DNA of 64,000 nucleotides from Blastocystis sp. Blastoise (Eukaryota > Sar > Bigyra > Opalinata > Blastocystidae), in the NCBI GenBank assembly GCA_039096225.1, contig JBBPEB010000015.1:1091001-1155000 (forward strand), read 5' to 3'. Within the stretch, counting starts at the first letter, position 1. Every line of letters starts with the position of its first letter. Shown here in pieces: positions 1-30,233 of this stretch. The position numbers and the translations under genes were made by a program. The notes beneath the pieces were generated by a model. It saw nothing but the letters and a program-made list of their open reading frames with translations, ran no database searches and was not told where the DNA came from.

Positions 1-8
1 ATATATAG

Positions 9-809
9 GTTATGATAATAACGATTTATTACAATTAATAGAAACAAAATTAAATACTTGGCTTGTTCCTAAAAATACGAATTTAAAAACACTTACTTTT
101 GGACAAATGAGAAAAACTAATAAACGAATTATTTGTAATTTTGATAATGCATATAGTGCTGCTGATTTCTCACTGTATCTATTATATATCTATTTATTAT
201 TATAATTCTTTTAAAAACTATACTATATAACTTTATTAACTCTAAACTATATTTGTAGTATATATTACATTCATGATATGATGAATGGACGATATGCGAA
301 TACCGATGATATTCATACCATGAATAATCATAATCAACTATTATTCTCTGAAAAGAATGACTATCAAATTATGGAAATGTCTTGGACTCTTACTCCATCT
401 GTATATATATATATATATTTATAATAAATAATTCAAATTATATAACATATAATTTCTTTTATATATATATATACTATTATCTTATTAATTAAAATGATTT
501 ATAAATATGTTATATATTTATAGACAAAAGTCATTATGGATGGTATAGCTGTTTGGAATCCTCAAAATTTATTGCAATTAGCTGCAAAAGCAAATCAATA
601 TTTCAATGATTTTTATAATTTTAATAAAAATCAATTTGCTGGAATTATTATCGCTGTATATATATCTATATAATAACTCGATTATTCTTTATTTTATTTG
701 AATCTAAATATAATATATACCTTATTTATAGAGTGATAATTTTCAAACTGGTTCCTTCAGAGAGAATTGTGTCAATTTTATTCAAACTTTAGGTCATAAA
801 TCTCTTTAG
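9..809 (+). CDS. PLC-X-like phosphodiesterase, 3' part (5' end outside window)
   Basis: Four exons, 9-174, 259-400, 524-655 and 732-809, stop TAG at 807. The first exon follows an intron acceptor at 8, so the gene starts upstream of the window. 171 residues are visible. The order of motifs fits the PI-PLC X-domain-containing (PLCXD) fold: a helix with NDLLQLIETKLNTWL, then LTFGQMRKTNKRIICNFDN, a region with MSWTLTPS, and a terminal SDNFQTGSFRENCVNFIQ resembling the usual 'DNF...' strand and last helix of the TIM barrel. The catalytic His residues would lie upstream and cannot be checked. Phases agree at all three junctions. Family members cleave phosphoinositide-type phosphodiesters; the substrate here is unknown. 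Confidence 0.7.
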
Positions 810-1919
810 TTCTTAGAATAAACTATTTTTATATTCTTATTGCATGTGATCCATATTTGTATCTACCCACATTTTCATATTAAATAATTGATTTTTATAG
901 TAATTTTTAAAAACAATTGTACTTATGATTTGATATTCTATAATAAATGCTTTGCTTCAATAGTCTCTCTATATGAACTCTATCTACTATAATATTTTTA
1001 TTCTTATTTGGTGAACGTTTTTCTGTTCTATTCAAAATGAGAAACCATTATTTATTTGTTTTGTATGAAATAGTTAAAAATAACACCGATTAATCAACCG
1101 AAATGATATAAAGCATTGTATACTACTATAATCTTTAACAGGAAAGCAAATAGATCTTTGATAATTGACAATTTTGTTTTCTTTAAAGCATTTTTTACTG
1201 ATTAAATAATTGAACACATACTAAAAATATTCTTCGTCCTATATATAGTCTAATAATTGGAAATAATGTCTATGTCATGAGTCACATATTGGTAAATATT
1301 CTTTTATTTTGATTTATCAGCACCCAAATTACTTTCTAAGCACACAGTGTCAATTTCTCAATATTTTATTTCACATATCTATTTTGTGTTCCTTCTCTAA
1401 TGACAGTAACTTGAAAGAATTTTTCAAGAAAATAATCTGTTTTTATTTGTAACATAATACAAAGTATATAGGTATAATCTTTTGTATGAAATCAATCATT
1501 ATTAATTCGTCATGATAAAAAAAATTGTTACAATCTAATAGAAAAAGCATAATAGACATCAAGATTCACATTAAACAGAGATGTTGAAACATTCAGATGC
1601 ATTGAATTTTATGTAAGAATATAGATGGTGCTCATGAAAAAACAGAATTGTCATTTTAAGACAAGATAAATTATAGATCATATATATAAAAATATGATCT
1701 TCCTAATACAGAAGTAATTACTATATGAAGATTCATATATCTAGAGTTAAAAGCTATTAAAATATCTGACGATTGAAAAAAAAAAATGATTGTTATATAT
1801 TGTCTTTATGTGCTGAGTCAGCTTTTTTTTGCTAACAAATATTATGAAAATAGCGAATGGTATATATAATATAAGCTTCAAATTCTTCTAATTATCTATA
1901 GATCCAGAATTATTCAAGT
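810..1919. other. Intergenic region
   Basis: About 1.1 kb between two + strand genes. AT-rich, with no convincing coding frame or RNA gene. It holds a short palindrome GCTGAGTCAGC near 1812 and a 13-mer at 1851 that recurs upstream of the acyl-CoA synthetase gene. It probably contains the terminator of the PLC-like gene and the promoter of the next gene. Confidence 0.6.
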
Positions 1920-2860
1920 ATGAAAGACTCATTTATCCAGGAGAGTTCGGACACAGTAATTACATTTTGTGGAATTGAGAAAAGAATCAAATGCAAAATA
2001 TCGTTAACCGATTTAATCAAATATAAAGATAGTTATCTATATTTATTATGGGAACAAGAGCAAAATCCTCAAAAAGATGATTACAATACAAATTATCCTG
2101 AGATTTATTTACCTCTTGTTATCAGTCATATGTGTGGCCGTCCTTTATTTTTAGAATTAAAATCAAGAACTGAATTAGAATTAATCAAACAACATTTCCA
2201 GTTTTATAATATTCCTTATCCTCTTGAAATTGATGATTTATTGGAAAAAGATTGGAATGATGGATTAAAAGGTGTTTATGGATATTTAACAATGATAGCA
2301 AATCAACTAATTCGTTTGAATCAATCCAATGTTGAACTCCAATCTGTATTTAGTTCGTTATGTAAAACTGTTGAAACTATTCATGTAGATATTCAAGATC
2401 TAAAGAAGGTAATTAATGAAAAGAATATTTCAGACTCATCTCTAAATATATCTTCAACACCATCACTTAAGCCATTACCATCAGCATCTCCATCTCCTAC
2501 AAATCGTTCTACAGATCCTGTTAATACTAAAACAATGCAAGCTGAACTTAAATTAGCACAAGAACAAATCGAAACTATGCAAAAAGATCGTTTATCTATA
2601 GAAAATATTGTTTATATATGCAGACGAGAAAATATTTCATTGCAACAACGAATAAATCGATATATAAGTACACAAGGTGATATATATAATCCAAATATGC
2701 TTTTTGTAGATAGTAAAATTATAGGTGGTATATATATTTACAGAGATGAAATTGTTGAATGGCTAGGAAGAGATACGCAATGGAAATTATTATATAGGTA
2801 TATATATATATATATATATATTAATATTGATAATAGTAATAATATATGTATAATAATAAT

Positions 2861-2904
<44 letters not shown>

Positions 2905-3605
2905 AGGTTCAAAAGATGGTTTTAAGGCGTCTACATTTCATCGTAAATGTGATAATTCATGTAAAACACTTACAATAATAAGGCACATTAATCAAAATGG
3001 ATTTACAAATATATTTGGAGGATATACAAAGCAAAGTTGGAAAGGAAATGGAAATAATCCAAGTATTTATTTTATTTTATTTTATTTAATTATTTTTTTT
3101 ATAATTTTATTTATTTATTTATTATTGCTTTTATTATTTTTATTTATTTATTTATTTATTATTGCTTTTATTATTTATACTTATATATATATATGTAATA
3201 TATAATATATAATATACTATATATATAATTGTTATACTTTTTTTAATAAAAATATAATTTATAATTTATATATAAATAGTAAAAAAGCCAGATACAACGT
3301 CATTTTTATTTTCCCTCGTAAATGAACATAATTTGCCTCCAACACAATTTCCAGTATTATATCCTAATGATGCTATATATTGTGATCCTCTTAAAGGACC
3401 TATTTTTGGTGGAACTATACCTGATCTATTTATTGATGATAACTCAAATATAAGCTGTAATAATTGTACAAATTCACGTGTATATTCTTCTATTCAAATT
3501 CCTCAGAAATCATCTATTTTTGTAAATACTAATTCTTCACAGGAAACTAATTATTTCAAAGTTGATGAAATAGAAGTATATGGAAGATATGAAGAAGAAT
3601 TTTAA
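1920..3605 (+). CDS. BTB/T1-like N-terminus + TLDc domain protein
   Basis: Three exons, 1920-2797, 2905-3062 and 3280-3605, encode 453 aa. Residues about 10-110 (TVITFCGIEKRIKCKIS...YLYLLWEQ...EIYLPLVISHMCGRPLFLEL) look like a BTB/T1 potassium-channel-tetramerisation-type fold. A helical stretch (about 120-170), a Ser/Pro/Thr linker and a second helical segment follow. From about 265 to the end is a TLDc domain, rebuilt only after splicing: WKLLYR|GSKDGFKASTFHRKC, TLTIIRHINQNGFTNIFGG, PIFGGTIPDLFIDDN and a final VDEIEVYGRYEEEF. TLDc proteins bind V-ATPase or act in oxidative-stress responses in other eukaryotes; BTB-like plus TLDc combinations occur in protists. The function here is inferred from family only. 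Start is the first ATG of the frame. Confidence 0.8.
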
Positions 3606-5209
3606 TTATAATAAGATATATATATATATATATATATATAACCATGATTGTGATTATAATTATAATTCTATATACTATTATGATGTGTCTTAAAGTATAA
3701 TAACAAATTATATTGTTTGAGTTTTTATCTTTTTATATTATATATAATAATATTAATAAATAGTATCAAATATATTGAAAATTCTTTTTTATCTTTCTAT
3801 ATGTATATATACATATACATATATATGTGAAGTATTCTTCTGTCAATTGTCTCTATATAATCAAATCACTTACTCTTTTGTTTTTCTTCTCATTCACTTT
3901 TTTTTTTAATTTAATAATATTATCAGTAGTAGATATAATATTTTTATCATTTTTCTGTCTTTTTCAATATTATATTCTTTTTTGTTGTGTAAGTTATTTC
4001 TCTTTTTTTCAACTTGTTTACCTATAATACTCATTTGTTTTAACATATCTATATATATATATATTATATATAATCTGAATGCTTTTTCTATATTATATAT
4101 CTACGTTTTACATCCATTATTATACAAATCATATATTTTTTGATATATATCTGCAGTCTCTCTAATTTTTTAAATTTTCTTCATTTTTAATTTTATTTCA
4201 TTCTCTTGCTATTAAACTACAAGTTTTATCTTTCATATTTCATTTTATATTTTGATATATATGTTTGTTTTAACTTTAACTTTATCTTTTTTTATTTTCT
4301 TTTTTTTCTTTGTAAACAATATATATACTTTATATTTAATCATTTTTATATTTTCTTATACTATTATTTTTTTGTTCTTTATATATATATTTATATATAT
4401 ATATTCATATCTATATATTATAGTTAAATATAATATCTTTTCTATTTTGTTTTTATATAATAATAATAAAATTTAAATTTTATATATAATTTTTTATTTT
4501 ATTATTTGCATAATTTTTATACGTTATTTTTATTATTTATTCATGTTTTTATACTAAAAACAATAATTATTATTTCATACATGTGTACCTTTATTTTTTA
4601 TTTTGAATACCTGATACTATTTTATTATTTCTTATTCTTCCGTGTATTTTATCTATTTTTCTTAAACAATTACGTATTGTTGTATACTTCTATTGTGTGC
4701 TACTAGTTTTTTTCTCATGTTGTCTTTTGTTCTTATATTCCACATTATTATTATTTCTCTTTTAAAAAATATAATCATTTGAGCTTTATAAATATAATTG
4801 TTGTCAATCTGTGTAAAAGGAAAACCTTTGAGAGAATACAATCAATATTTATTATTATGTTTATATGTTATAAAAATGTCCTACAATTATTTAATTTCCT
4901 TTTGATATAATATTATATATAAAGACTTTATTCCTAAGGTTTTATCTCAATTATATATAATATCGTTCACAATACGTTGTGTATAAAAAATATTATTTTT
5001 TAGTTTTTTAAAATAAATAACTTGGTCAATTATATATCGAATATAATAAATAATAATACTTTAAAAAACAATGTATATAATAAATGTATTTAGAAAGGAA
5101 AATATAAAGAATATATATAATATATAAAATAAACTATGAAATGAAACAATAATTAAAATGTTATAAAAATTAATAATAAAAACTAGAATAGTATAGTATA
5201 TAAATTATA
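3606..5209. other. Intergenic region between convergent genes
   Basis: About 1.6 kb between the stop of the BTB-TLDc gene and the stop of VPS13. Very AT-rich with T-runs and short (TA)n. Several open frames of 60-75 codons encode only Phe/Leu/Ile/Tyr-rich strings and overlap in different frames, as expected from base composition. No supported gene. Confidence 0.6.
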
Positions 5210-22542
<17,333 letters not shown>

Positions 22543-23692
22543 ATTTGATAACGATATAAGTAAAACTAAAAGAGACGATATTTAAGAGATGATTTTTTAA
22601 AGATTTTTTCTAAGAAGAAAAACCGGATAGAAAAGAGTTTTTCAGTAACCTTACTGAATGATATTCACGGTTTTCTAAGAAATATTCTGAATTGCTATTA
22701 TCTCCTTCTTTTGCGACTAATAGCATGTAATATTCATTTAAATACGATTAAAATATGATGAGGCATATTTAAACAAAAATGTTTTCGTTAACTAACAAAA
22801 CTGAATGAAAGCAGATTATAAAAGGTTTAAAAAGACGATAAGAAAAATGGGTAAATATATAGTGCATTCTGTGTATTATAGAGATAAGATCTTGAACTAA
22901 ATATATACATAAAAAAATAAAGTCATGAAAACTATTTCACAGTTTAGAATGAGTATAGTGTTTGTTTATGAAATTTGAGTTATGTATTCTTATATAGGAA
23001 TTTTATTTTGATTACTACAAGAGATTTTTATCTTGGAATAAGTATGATTTCCTGTGAATGTCTAATAAAACACAACAAAGATATGATGATAATTAGGTAC
23101 ATATATATTTAAATGAAATATAATGAAGAGAATAGCTAAAGAAATACAAAAACAAAAACAAAAATAAATACGATTTGAAATAAAAATAAAAATGAATAAT
23201 AATAAAAAAAATAAATAAAAAACAATCCACAAATAAATATGCAAAAAAAAGTAAAGAAAAATGAAAAAGAAAAAAAGAGTTTACATTAATAAAATCTATA
23301 ACACAAATAAAAATGTATATTATAAGCAACAACAAAAAGATAGATAAATAAAATACACAGAGTAGTAGGAATTTGAAATGTTAAAAAAAAAGTACTTACA
23401 TATATATATAAAGACTTTTAAGAAATAATTAATTGTAAAAAATAATATTCTACTTATTTATTGAAGAAGATACTTTAGTTTATATATAATAAATAGTATT
23501 ATATTATGATAATCGTATATATTGATATAAGCATGAAATAAGAAATAAAAAAAATCATAATAATATAAATAGAATAAGTCAAATAAAATTATTTGTATAT
23601 ATATATATATATAAATGTAATTATATATATATTCTTATTGAAATAAAATAATAAGAACCATAATTAATGCACTAAGGATTTCATTATTCTTG
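22543..23692. other. Intergenic region upstream of VPS13
   Basis: About 1.15 kb between the VPS13 start codon and the stop of the EST1/SMG-like gene, both on the minus strand. It should hold the VPS13 promoter. The first 400 bp next to VPS13 are less AT-biased than the rest, but I see no recognisable motif. The stretch 23090-23340 is A-rich on the + strand and gives only low-complexity Phe/Ile-rich frames on the other. Confidence 0.55.
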
Positions 23693-24259
23693 TTAATGAG
23701 GTGTCTATAAAGATATATTAGATATATATATATATATAGATATATATATACATTAGAACTATTTCTATATAGATAGGGAGAATAGGGATAAGAACCATGG
23801 GCAGGAGAACTATCTATATATATTCATTATATTATATTATATTATTATATTATATTATATATTATTATATATATTTATTATATTATAGTATGTAAATATG
23901 TTTATATATTAATTATATAAATATTTATATATATGAATTATATAATATAGATTGTAAAAAATATATACCAGTTGATGGAGAGTTCGCTGATACATAAGAC
24001 AAGGAATAAGATCGTGAAGTATAACTATATATATATATATATATTTAAATAATTTTTTAAGAAAATAATGAAATAATATTCTATTTTTAAATAATAATAA
24101 TAATATTAGTAGTAGTAGTAGTATTATATATGTATATAGTTACGAGTTGTCTTGTGTGATTGGAGAAATGATGTTAGTTGGAGTATAGAGAGAGGGTCTG
24201 TCATTGTACATAATGTACTGAGGAGAAGATACAGTATCTTTACTCTAGAAAAAAGAATA

Positions 24260-24328
<69 letters not shown>

Positions 24329-24842
24329 TACATAGGTTGATGAATGACTAGCGAATCGTTGATGACCTGGATGGGAGGGTTTCTATAGAAATAAAGTGTA
24401 ATAAGGATTGAAAGAGGGGTTATTAATATATATATATATATATTATAATCATATCAATATCATATAAATATACAGAAGTAGAAGAATAAACTTGTTCTGG
24501 TGATTCTATATATATGTAATAATAAATATAAAAATACGAATTATATACCTTTATAATTAACTTGATTATATGCTGTTATAGAAGGGAAAGAAGGGTCTTC
24601 ATCCTATAATAGTAATACTAGTAGTAATATAGTTATATAAGATAGATACTTCAGCATCCTTTGAATATTGATGAGTATAATAATACCTATATATAATATA
24701 ATATATATATTAATATATATATTAATATACATAAAAGCATTATGAGGTGATGAATCATTTGGATCCACTAAATCAATACTTGGATCTATATATATATAGA
24801 AGGAATAACAGGTATATACAATAAATATAAAATAATATATAA

Positions 24843-24873
<31 letters not shown>

Positions 24874-27629
24874 CGTCTGGAGTCTTTGAATTGTTCTAAT
24901 TTGCCTCCAGCGATAGGTATACGCGGGTCAGCCATCAATTTACTGAATTCCTCATGATATATCTTTATATAGGAAGAAAGAGGAGCGGAGGGAGGTATAG
25001 TCGATAAATACACAGGATCTATATATATATTATGTTTATTATTATTTATATATATATTATGTTTATTATTATTATTATTATAAAAAGAAGAAGAAGATAT
25101 ATATATATAAACATAAATAATAACATATATTATATATATACAATGAAAGACGTCATTGGTAGGTATATATCCTTTGAGTTCCAATTCATAGGGATATGTA
25201 TATTCCTCTAAAATGAGATAAGATATATATATATATATATATATTAATATAGAGATATCCATGAAAGATAATATATATATATATATATACGTGGATTATT
25301 ATCTTCAGCAGTAAGTCTATTTGCAAGATAATACATTTCTTTATATAGATCTTCTTCTGCAGTTAAATATGTGTCAATAGGTAAAGAAATCGTGTTTGTT
25401 ATATAAGAAGTTGATGTAGAAAGAAGAGTAGGGAAGAATTTAGGTCTGAAATGGTCTGCATATTGTTTATTAAACCATTTCATAAATATACAGATAGCAG
25501 GTAATGGACGAAGATCTGAAGAAGCTATATATGTATATATATATAAGAATAATATAATATATACATATTCCATTAGTAGTATGAGTATTCACTGAGTGTG
25601 CAGTATAACGTAAACACTATATATATAACAATTATATATATATATAAATAATTAAATAAATAATTCTATATGTTTATATAATACTACATATATACAAGAG
25701 TTGTTATTCTGAATAAAATAATCCATCCATATAAACATGTAGCATTCAATTCTGTAGCTAAGAAAGAATTCACTATATATATATATATATAATACTTATA
25801 TAGAAAGAATAATATAAATATGTTATAACAATATATTCAAATTATATAATTTTAAAAAAAATATGTACTAATGTCATAATAATAATATATATACTTTTAT
25901 AAGTTTTTAAATCTATAGTATAAAACAGAGAAACAGCAACTAAACGAAATAGAAATGGAGTAGAACACAAATCTTCTTTCAATAAACATTCTATATATAA
26001 CAATAAGAATAAGAATAATATTAAATAATAAATAGTATAGTAAAAACTATATATAAATATAATAAAAAGTAGAATAGCACGTATAAAAATAATGAATGTA
26101 ATAATATATAAATAGTTTTTATATACTGAATTCAATAAGAGTAGTATTGAGAAGGGCTTCCAGTTTAATATCTGTATCTCCCAGAAATAGAACCGACTGA
26201 AGCTTTGTAAATAAAGTCAAACAATTCTATATATATATATGTTATAATAATTAAAATATATAATTAATATATATATATATATATATTAAATCAAAAATAT
26301 ATAATTAAAATATATATATATATGTTATAATAATTAAAATATATATATAACACATTTCCCTACCTTTAAAGCCGTTCGTCTTCTCATCGGTTCATTCTTC
26401 CCTACTTCTAAATACTCTTTCCGCTCCTGTAAATACTCCTCATAATCGTGGTTATTCTTCTGAAATTGAACGATAAGATTCCTTCGAGCAGTAGAAAAAG
26501 GAAGAGGTGCCGCTAAAGCTCTTATATACTGATATATTATAATACCCTTAATTTGACGATAACTATATATATAGTAATAATATTAGATATGTATATGATA
26601 TGTATATAAAATAACTATTTTAATAAATCATATATATTATAATAAAATGAAATAGTGTAAATATATACGTAGCTAAGATAGCTAGCTGATTTCTTGGATT
26701 TCCATTATTTGGATCTAGAGCACATGCTTGCTTGTAATAGTATTCCGCTTGATTCCAGTTTTTATCTTCTCTTGTATTATTTAATTCTAAATATCTATAT
26801 ATATATATATTAATAAGAAAACGATAATATATTTTATACCTTTCTAAATCTCCTAAATAAATATTCATATTATATAAACATTTTTGCTTTATATTTCGAC
26901 TAAATCGATATGTATTCTCTGACATATGATCTACAAATAGAATATATATAATATAATATTAATAAAAAAAATAATAATAATTTATAAAAAAATAAATAAT
27001 AATTATAAAAATAATATACAAATAAAATAAAAACTATATATATACCCTCAATACATTCTTCTTTTTCTATCCTATCATATATATCTTTCATTGTTTTAAT
27101 ACTTTCCTGAATAAACTCATTATATTCAGAACGAACCTAAAAAAAATATATATATATATATAAACTTAATCAATTATTTAAATAAATAGCTTATAGATGG
27201 TTGGAGAAATATTATTTTTAAATAATAGTTAAAATATATGATATACAGTTTCATCTTCAGACACAAGTTTTCTAAATCGTTCTATAAAAGTATGAAAACA
27301 TTCTTTCCATAGCAATTGTAAAACTCCATGTTCTAAGAAGAAGTCAGGATCCATGAATAATAATTTTGCACAATATGATAATAATCTAAAGAATAAAAAA
27401 AAAATAAAAAATGTAATAACTGAAATAAATAATGAATTACTTCTTACGACCAAGCATAATTTTGCTTTTGCTAATATCATTTCTTCTCAGCAATACATTT
27501 AATGCCTTTGAATAGCTAATAATTCCTCTAAAAAATAAATACTTCTTAAAATTTACAAATAATTCAAGCATACTTATATGTATCTTCTCTAGAATATTCA
27601 TTTTTTGTTGATACAGTATTATTATCCAT
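23693..27629 (-). CDS. EST1/SMG5-SMG7-like protein (NMD/telomerase-associated family)
   Basis: 23 exons give 672 aa. From the 5' end: 27574-27629, 27441-27527, 27247-27385, 27046-27136, 26840-26930, 26669-26794, 26364-26562, 26127-26226, 25895-25990, 25696-25772, 25565-25616, 25291-25524, 25142-25207, 24875-25018, 24731-24785, 24650-24686, 24549-24603, 24474-24505, 24332-24382, 24144-24244, 23969-24024, 23752-23813, 23693-23704. The sum is 2,019 nt. Family signatures: YLGDLERYLELN, then AEYYYKQACALDPNNGNPRNQLAIL (14-3-3-like/TPR segment, about 140-195), YQYIRALAAPLPFSTARRNL, LPAICIFMKWF, and YELELKGYIPTNDVF, matching the EST1 region. The C-terminus is Ser/Tyr/Pro-rich, as in SMG7 tails. Relatives bind phospho-UPF1 or telomerase; which applies here is not shown. 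The last exon (12 nt, ending in TAA) is the least certain. Confidence 0.83.
24245..24331 (-). repeat. (TA)n tract in EST1/SMG-like intron
   Basis: An intron between exons 19 and 20 consisting largely of about 32 TA units (24262-24326). Similar shorter (TA)n tracts are in many introns of this window. Confidence 0.85.
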
Positions 27630-28833
27630 TGAATTTTAATTATTTGTTGTGTTTATTGCTTCAAAAATTAATTGTACATAAAATTAGCACTATTCTATTA
27701 AATAATATATATTCAAATATGCTGAATATAGGATATATGTATTGGAAAATGGAATCAATAACTTTAAAATTCCTTTTGACGAATATCTCAGTTTCTATAA
27801 AGTTATTCTGATTTTTATTCCATTTCTCTAAATTTTATTGGATCTTCAATTCTAAGCCAATCACAAAGCGCAATATTCGTGTCTTTATAAGAATTTTTTG
27901 ATTTTTATGTTTGTTTTGAAGTGAAGACAGAACTAAATGTGTTTTCTTACAAATTAAAGATGATTTTTCTTCATTACCTCTTTAGAACTGACTAGAAAAC
28001 AAGCAATCGCATTTAGGAATATACTTGCTGCATTTTATTAAAAAACAGACCAGCTTATACATAAGAGTCAATCTAAGAATTATTTTTATGCTATTCATTT
28101 ATACATATCAAACTACATGGCATTTTTGGTAAATTTATTGTTATAGTTCTTATTTTATAGTAATTAACTGGCATTCAAAATTAACATTTTAAATATTGGC
28201 TGTTTTTCACAGATTGACTTTTTTAAATTATTTGTGTTAGTTGTTGTTCTTTATAATAAATGTTGTTTTACATTTATACATCAATATTTGAAATCTTCGA
28301 AAGACTTATTTTTTTTCTTTTATTATTGAGATAGTTCAATAAGATTATAGATAATAAAAAAAATAGTTTTTCAAAATGAATTGTGTAACAACGGGATAAT
28401 ATGAGAATCGTGGTTAATCAAGTCAGATATTAATTCTAAATAGCATGAAATAATTTAAATAATATTTATATTATGCTAAATTACTACATAATACTTATTT
28501 TAAGAAAAAAGAAAGCAATGATTAGCAATTGATAAGCTACAATATTAAAGATAATAATTATGTAGTACTCCTAAATGCTTGATATTTTACAATAATTATA
28601 AATTATAATAGAATCTATGTATTTCCCAAAAAAAACTTTTAATATATTATTTTTAATCAAAAAAATCGCATATATCTTTAAAGCAGTATAACATCAGTTA
28701 CAATTATATATAGTATAACAAAACACATATTATTTATATTACGGAATTCATCAAACTAAAGATAAAAGAAAGAAAGAATGGAGAAAAACAAGAAACAGTT
28801 GATACTCCTTTACTCAAACAAGCAATATCAGCT
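27630..28833. other. Intergenic region
   Basis: About 1.2 kb between two minus-strand genes: promoter side of the EST1/SMG-like gene and 3' side of the membrane-protein gene. It contains a CCAAT string near 27855 and scattered A/T runs. Open frames here are short and compositionally AT-driven. No RNA gene recognised. Confidence 0.55.
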
Positions 28834-29886
28834 TCAAATACTGAATTTTCTAAATCCATCTGCATTAATAACAGGTCTAGGGTGTGTTGCATGTTGTCTC
28901 CAATAACCAAAACATACAAATAAGAGAATAACAAATATGATACAAACTACAACAGCAATTAAAAGGACTACTCCTGATTGTTTGTCGTTACATCCTTCAG
29001 AAGTTGAATAATCAGCTATTGCATATCCATTTGAGTTAATAATATAAAAGTGAGAAGCTATAAAAGAAAAATATAGTTAATATGATTATGAAAAATATAC
29101 TTAATATAATTAAGAAAAGAATAGTTAATATAATTAAGAAAAGAATAGTTAATATAATTAAGAAAAGAATAGTTTATAGAATTAAGAAAAGAATAGTTTA
29201 TATAATTAAGAAAAGAATAGTTTATAGAATTAAGAAAAGAATAGTTTATATATAATTAAGAAAAGAATAGTTAATAGAATTAAAAAAAGAATAGTTTATA
29301 TAATTAAAAAAAGAATAGTTAATATAATTAAGAAAAGAATAGTTAATATAATTAAGAAAAGAATAGTTAATGTGATTAAGAAAAATAACTTACTTGACGT
29401 TAAGAATGACGCTCCAGAGTTTTCATATATACAGAAATATTTATGAAGATCCAGTGGTTGTCCATTAGAAGTACATAAAACATCATTGATATCGTACCAT
29501 GTATTTACAGTAACATTACAAGTATAAGGGAAATTAATAAGAGATAGAGATGATGGTTCTTTAGATTTCATTCTCATAGATACTCTGCAATTATCAACTT
29601 GATAATTAACATACCCAGTACTCAATAAAGTAGAGTTTTTGACATCATAACTGACTTTATAAGATAAAACACGATATTCATCAAGACATAATTCGTGATC
29701 ATAGTCGACAGTAGAATAGGAAAATCCAGTAACGGCACTATCTGCATTATTTGTTACAACATAATCAATCAAAGTATGATGATATGGGTGGTCATGATAA
29801 CCTCTGCATGAGTCTTTAAATGTACCGCAAGTTGAACTTAAAGCAACTTGAATGAATACTAAGGCAAAAAGAGCGAAGTTGGCCAT
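28834..29886 (-). CDS. Type I membrane protein of unknown family, secreted ectodomain
   Basis: Two exons, 29394-29886 and 28834-29057, encode 238 aa. I do not recognise the family. Residues 1-18 (MANFALFALVFIQVALSS) are a signal peptide. The ectodomain (about 19-190) has about nine cysteines, several NxS/T sites (for example KNSTLL, CNVTVNTW) and a His/Tyr-rich motif GYHDHPYHH near its start. One transmembrane helix (about 193-216, VVLLIAVVVCIIFVILLFVCF) is followed by a tail of about 22 residues ending FRKFSI. This suggests a small surface or endolysosomal glycoprotein. The frame upstream of the ATG starts with TTG; I chose the ATG because it begins the signal peptide. The intron has a canonical GTAAGT donor, rare in this window. 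Confidence 0.8.
29058..29393 (-). repeat. 24-bp tandem repeat filling an intron
   Basis: The 336-nt intron of the type I membrane-protein gene contains about a dozen copies (about 29098-29385) of a 24-bp unit, AATTAAGAAAAGAATAGTTA plus ATAT, with variants GTTTATAG and GTTTATAT. Translation in the upstream frame gives a repeated Leu/Ile/Thr-rich string that is not expected to be protein. Confidence 0.9.
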
Positions 29887-30233
29887 CAATAGCCTCTAAA
29901 TCTTGAGTTCTTTATAAATTGAATAAAATAAATAATTTATAACTAACATAATGAAGATAAAATGAAAAACCACACAGAGAAAAAAAAAGCCAGCATTCAA
30001 AAAACATGTCAATACCCAATAAACACAAAGAAATGAATGGATTAAAAAATATTTTTGTTATAAATGATTTATGACTCAACTTATAGAAAATGGTCTTTAA
30101 AGATTTATCAAATTATAATTTTTACATTATTTTCTAATAAATAATAGACATATAGGACATATCCGTCCTAATAGGTCCTTTTTGAACAATCACTGAACAG
30201 AATTTTTATGATACTACAAGAAATTCAGCTCAT

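Noticed and set aside
3827-4706. Four hydrophobic frames of 66-74 codons
   Set aside because: Overlapping frames made of Phe, Leu, Ile and Tyr in T-rich intergenic DNA; no start context, motif or splice support.
29098-29385. Regular 24-bp repeats considered as a CRISPR-like array
   Set aside because: Units are contiguous with no unique spacers and lie in a eukaryotic intron; it is a minisatellite.
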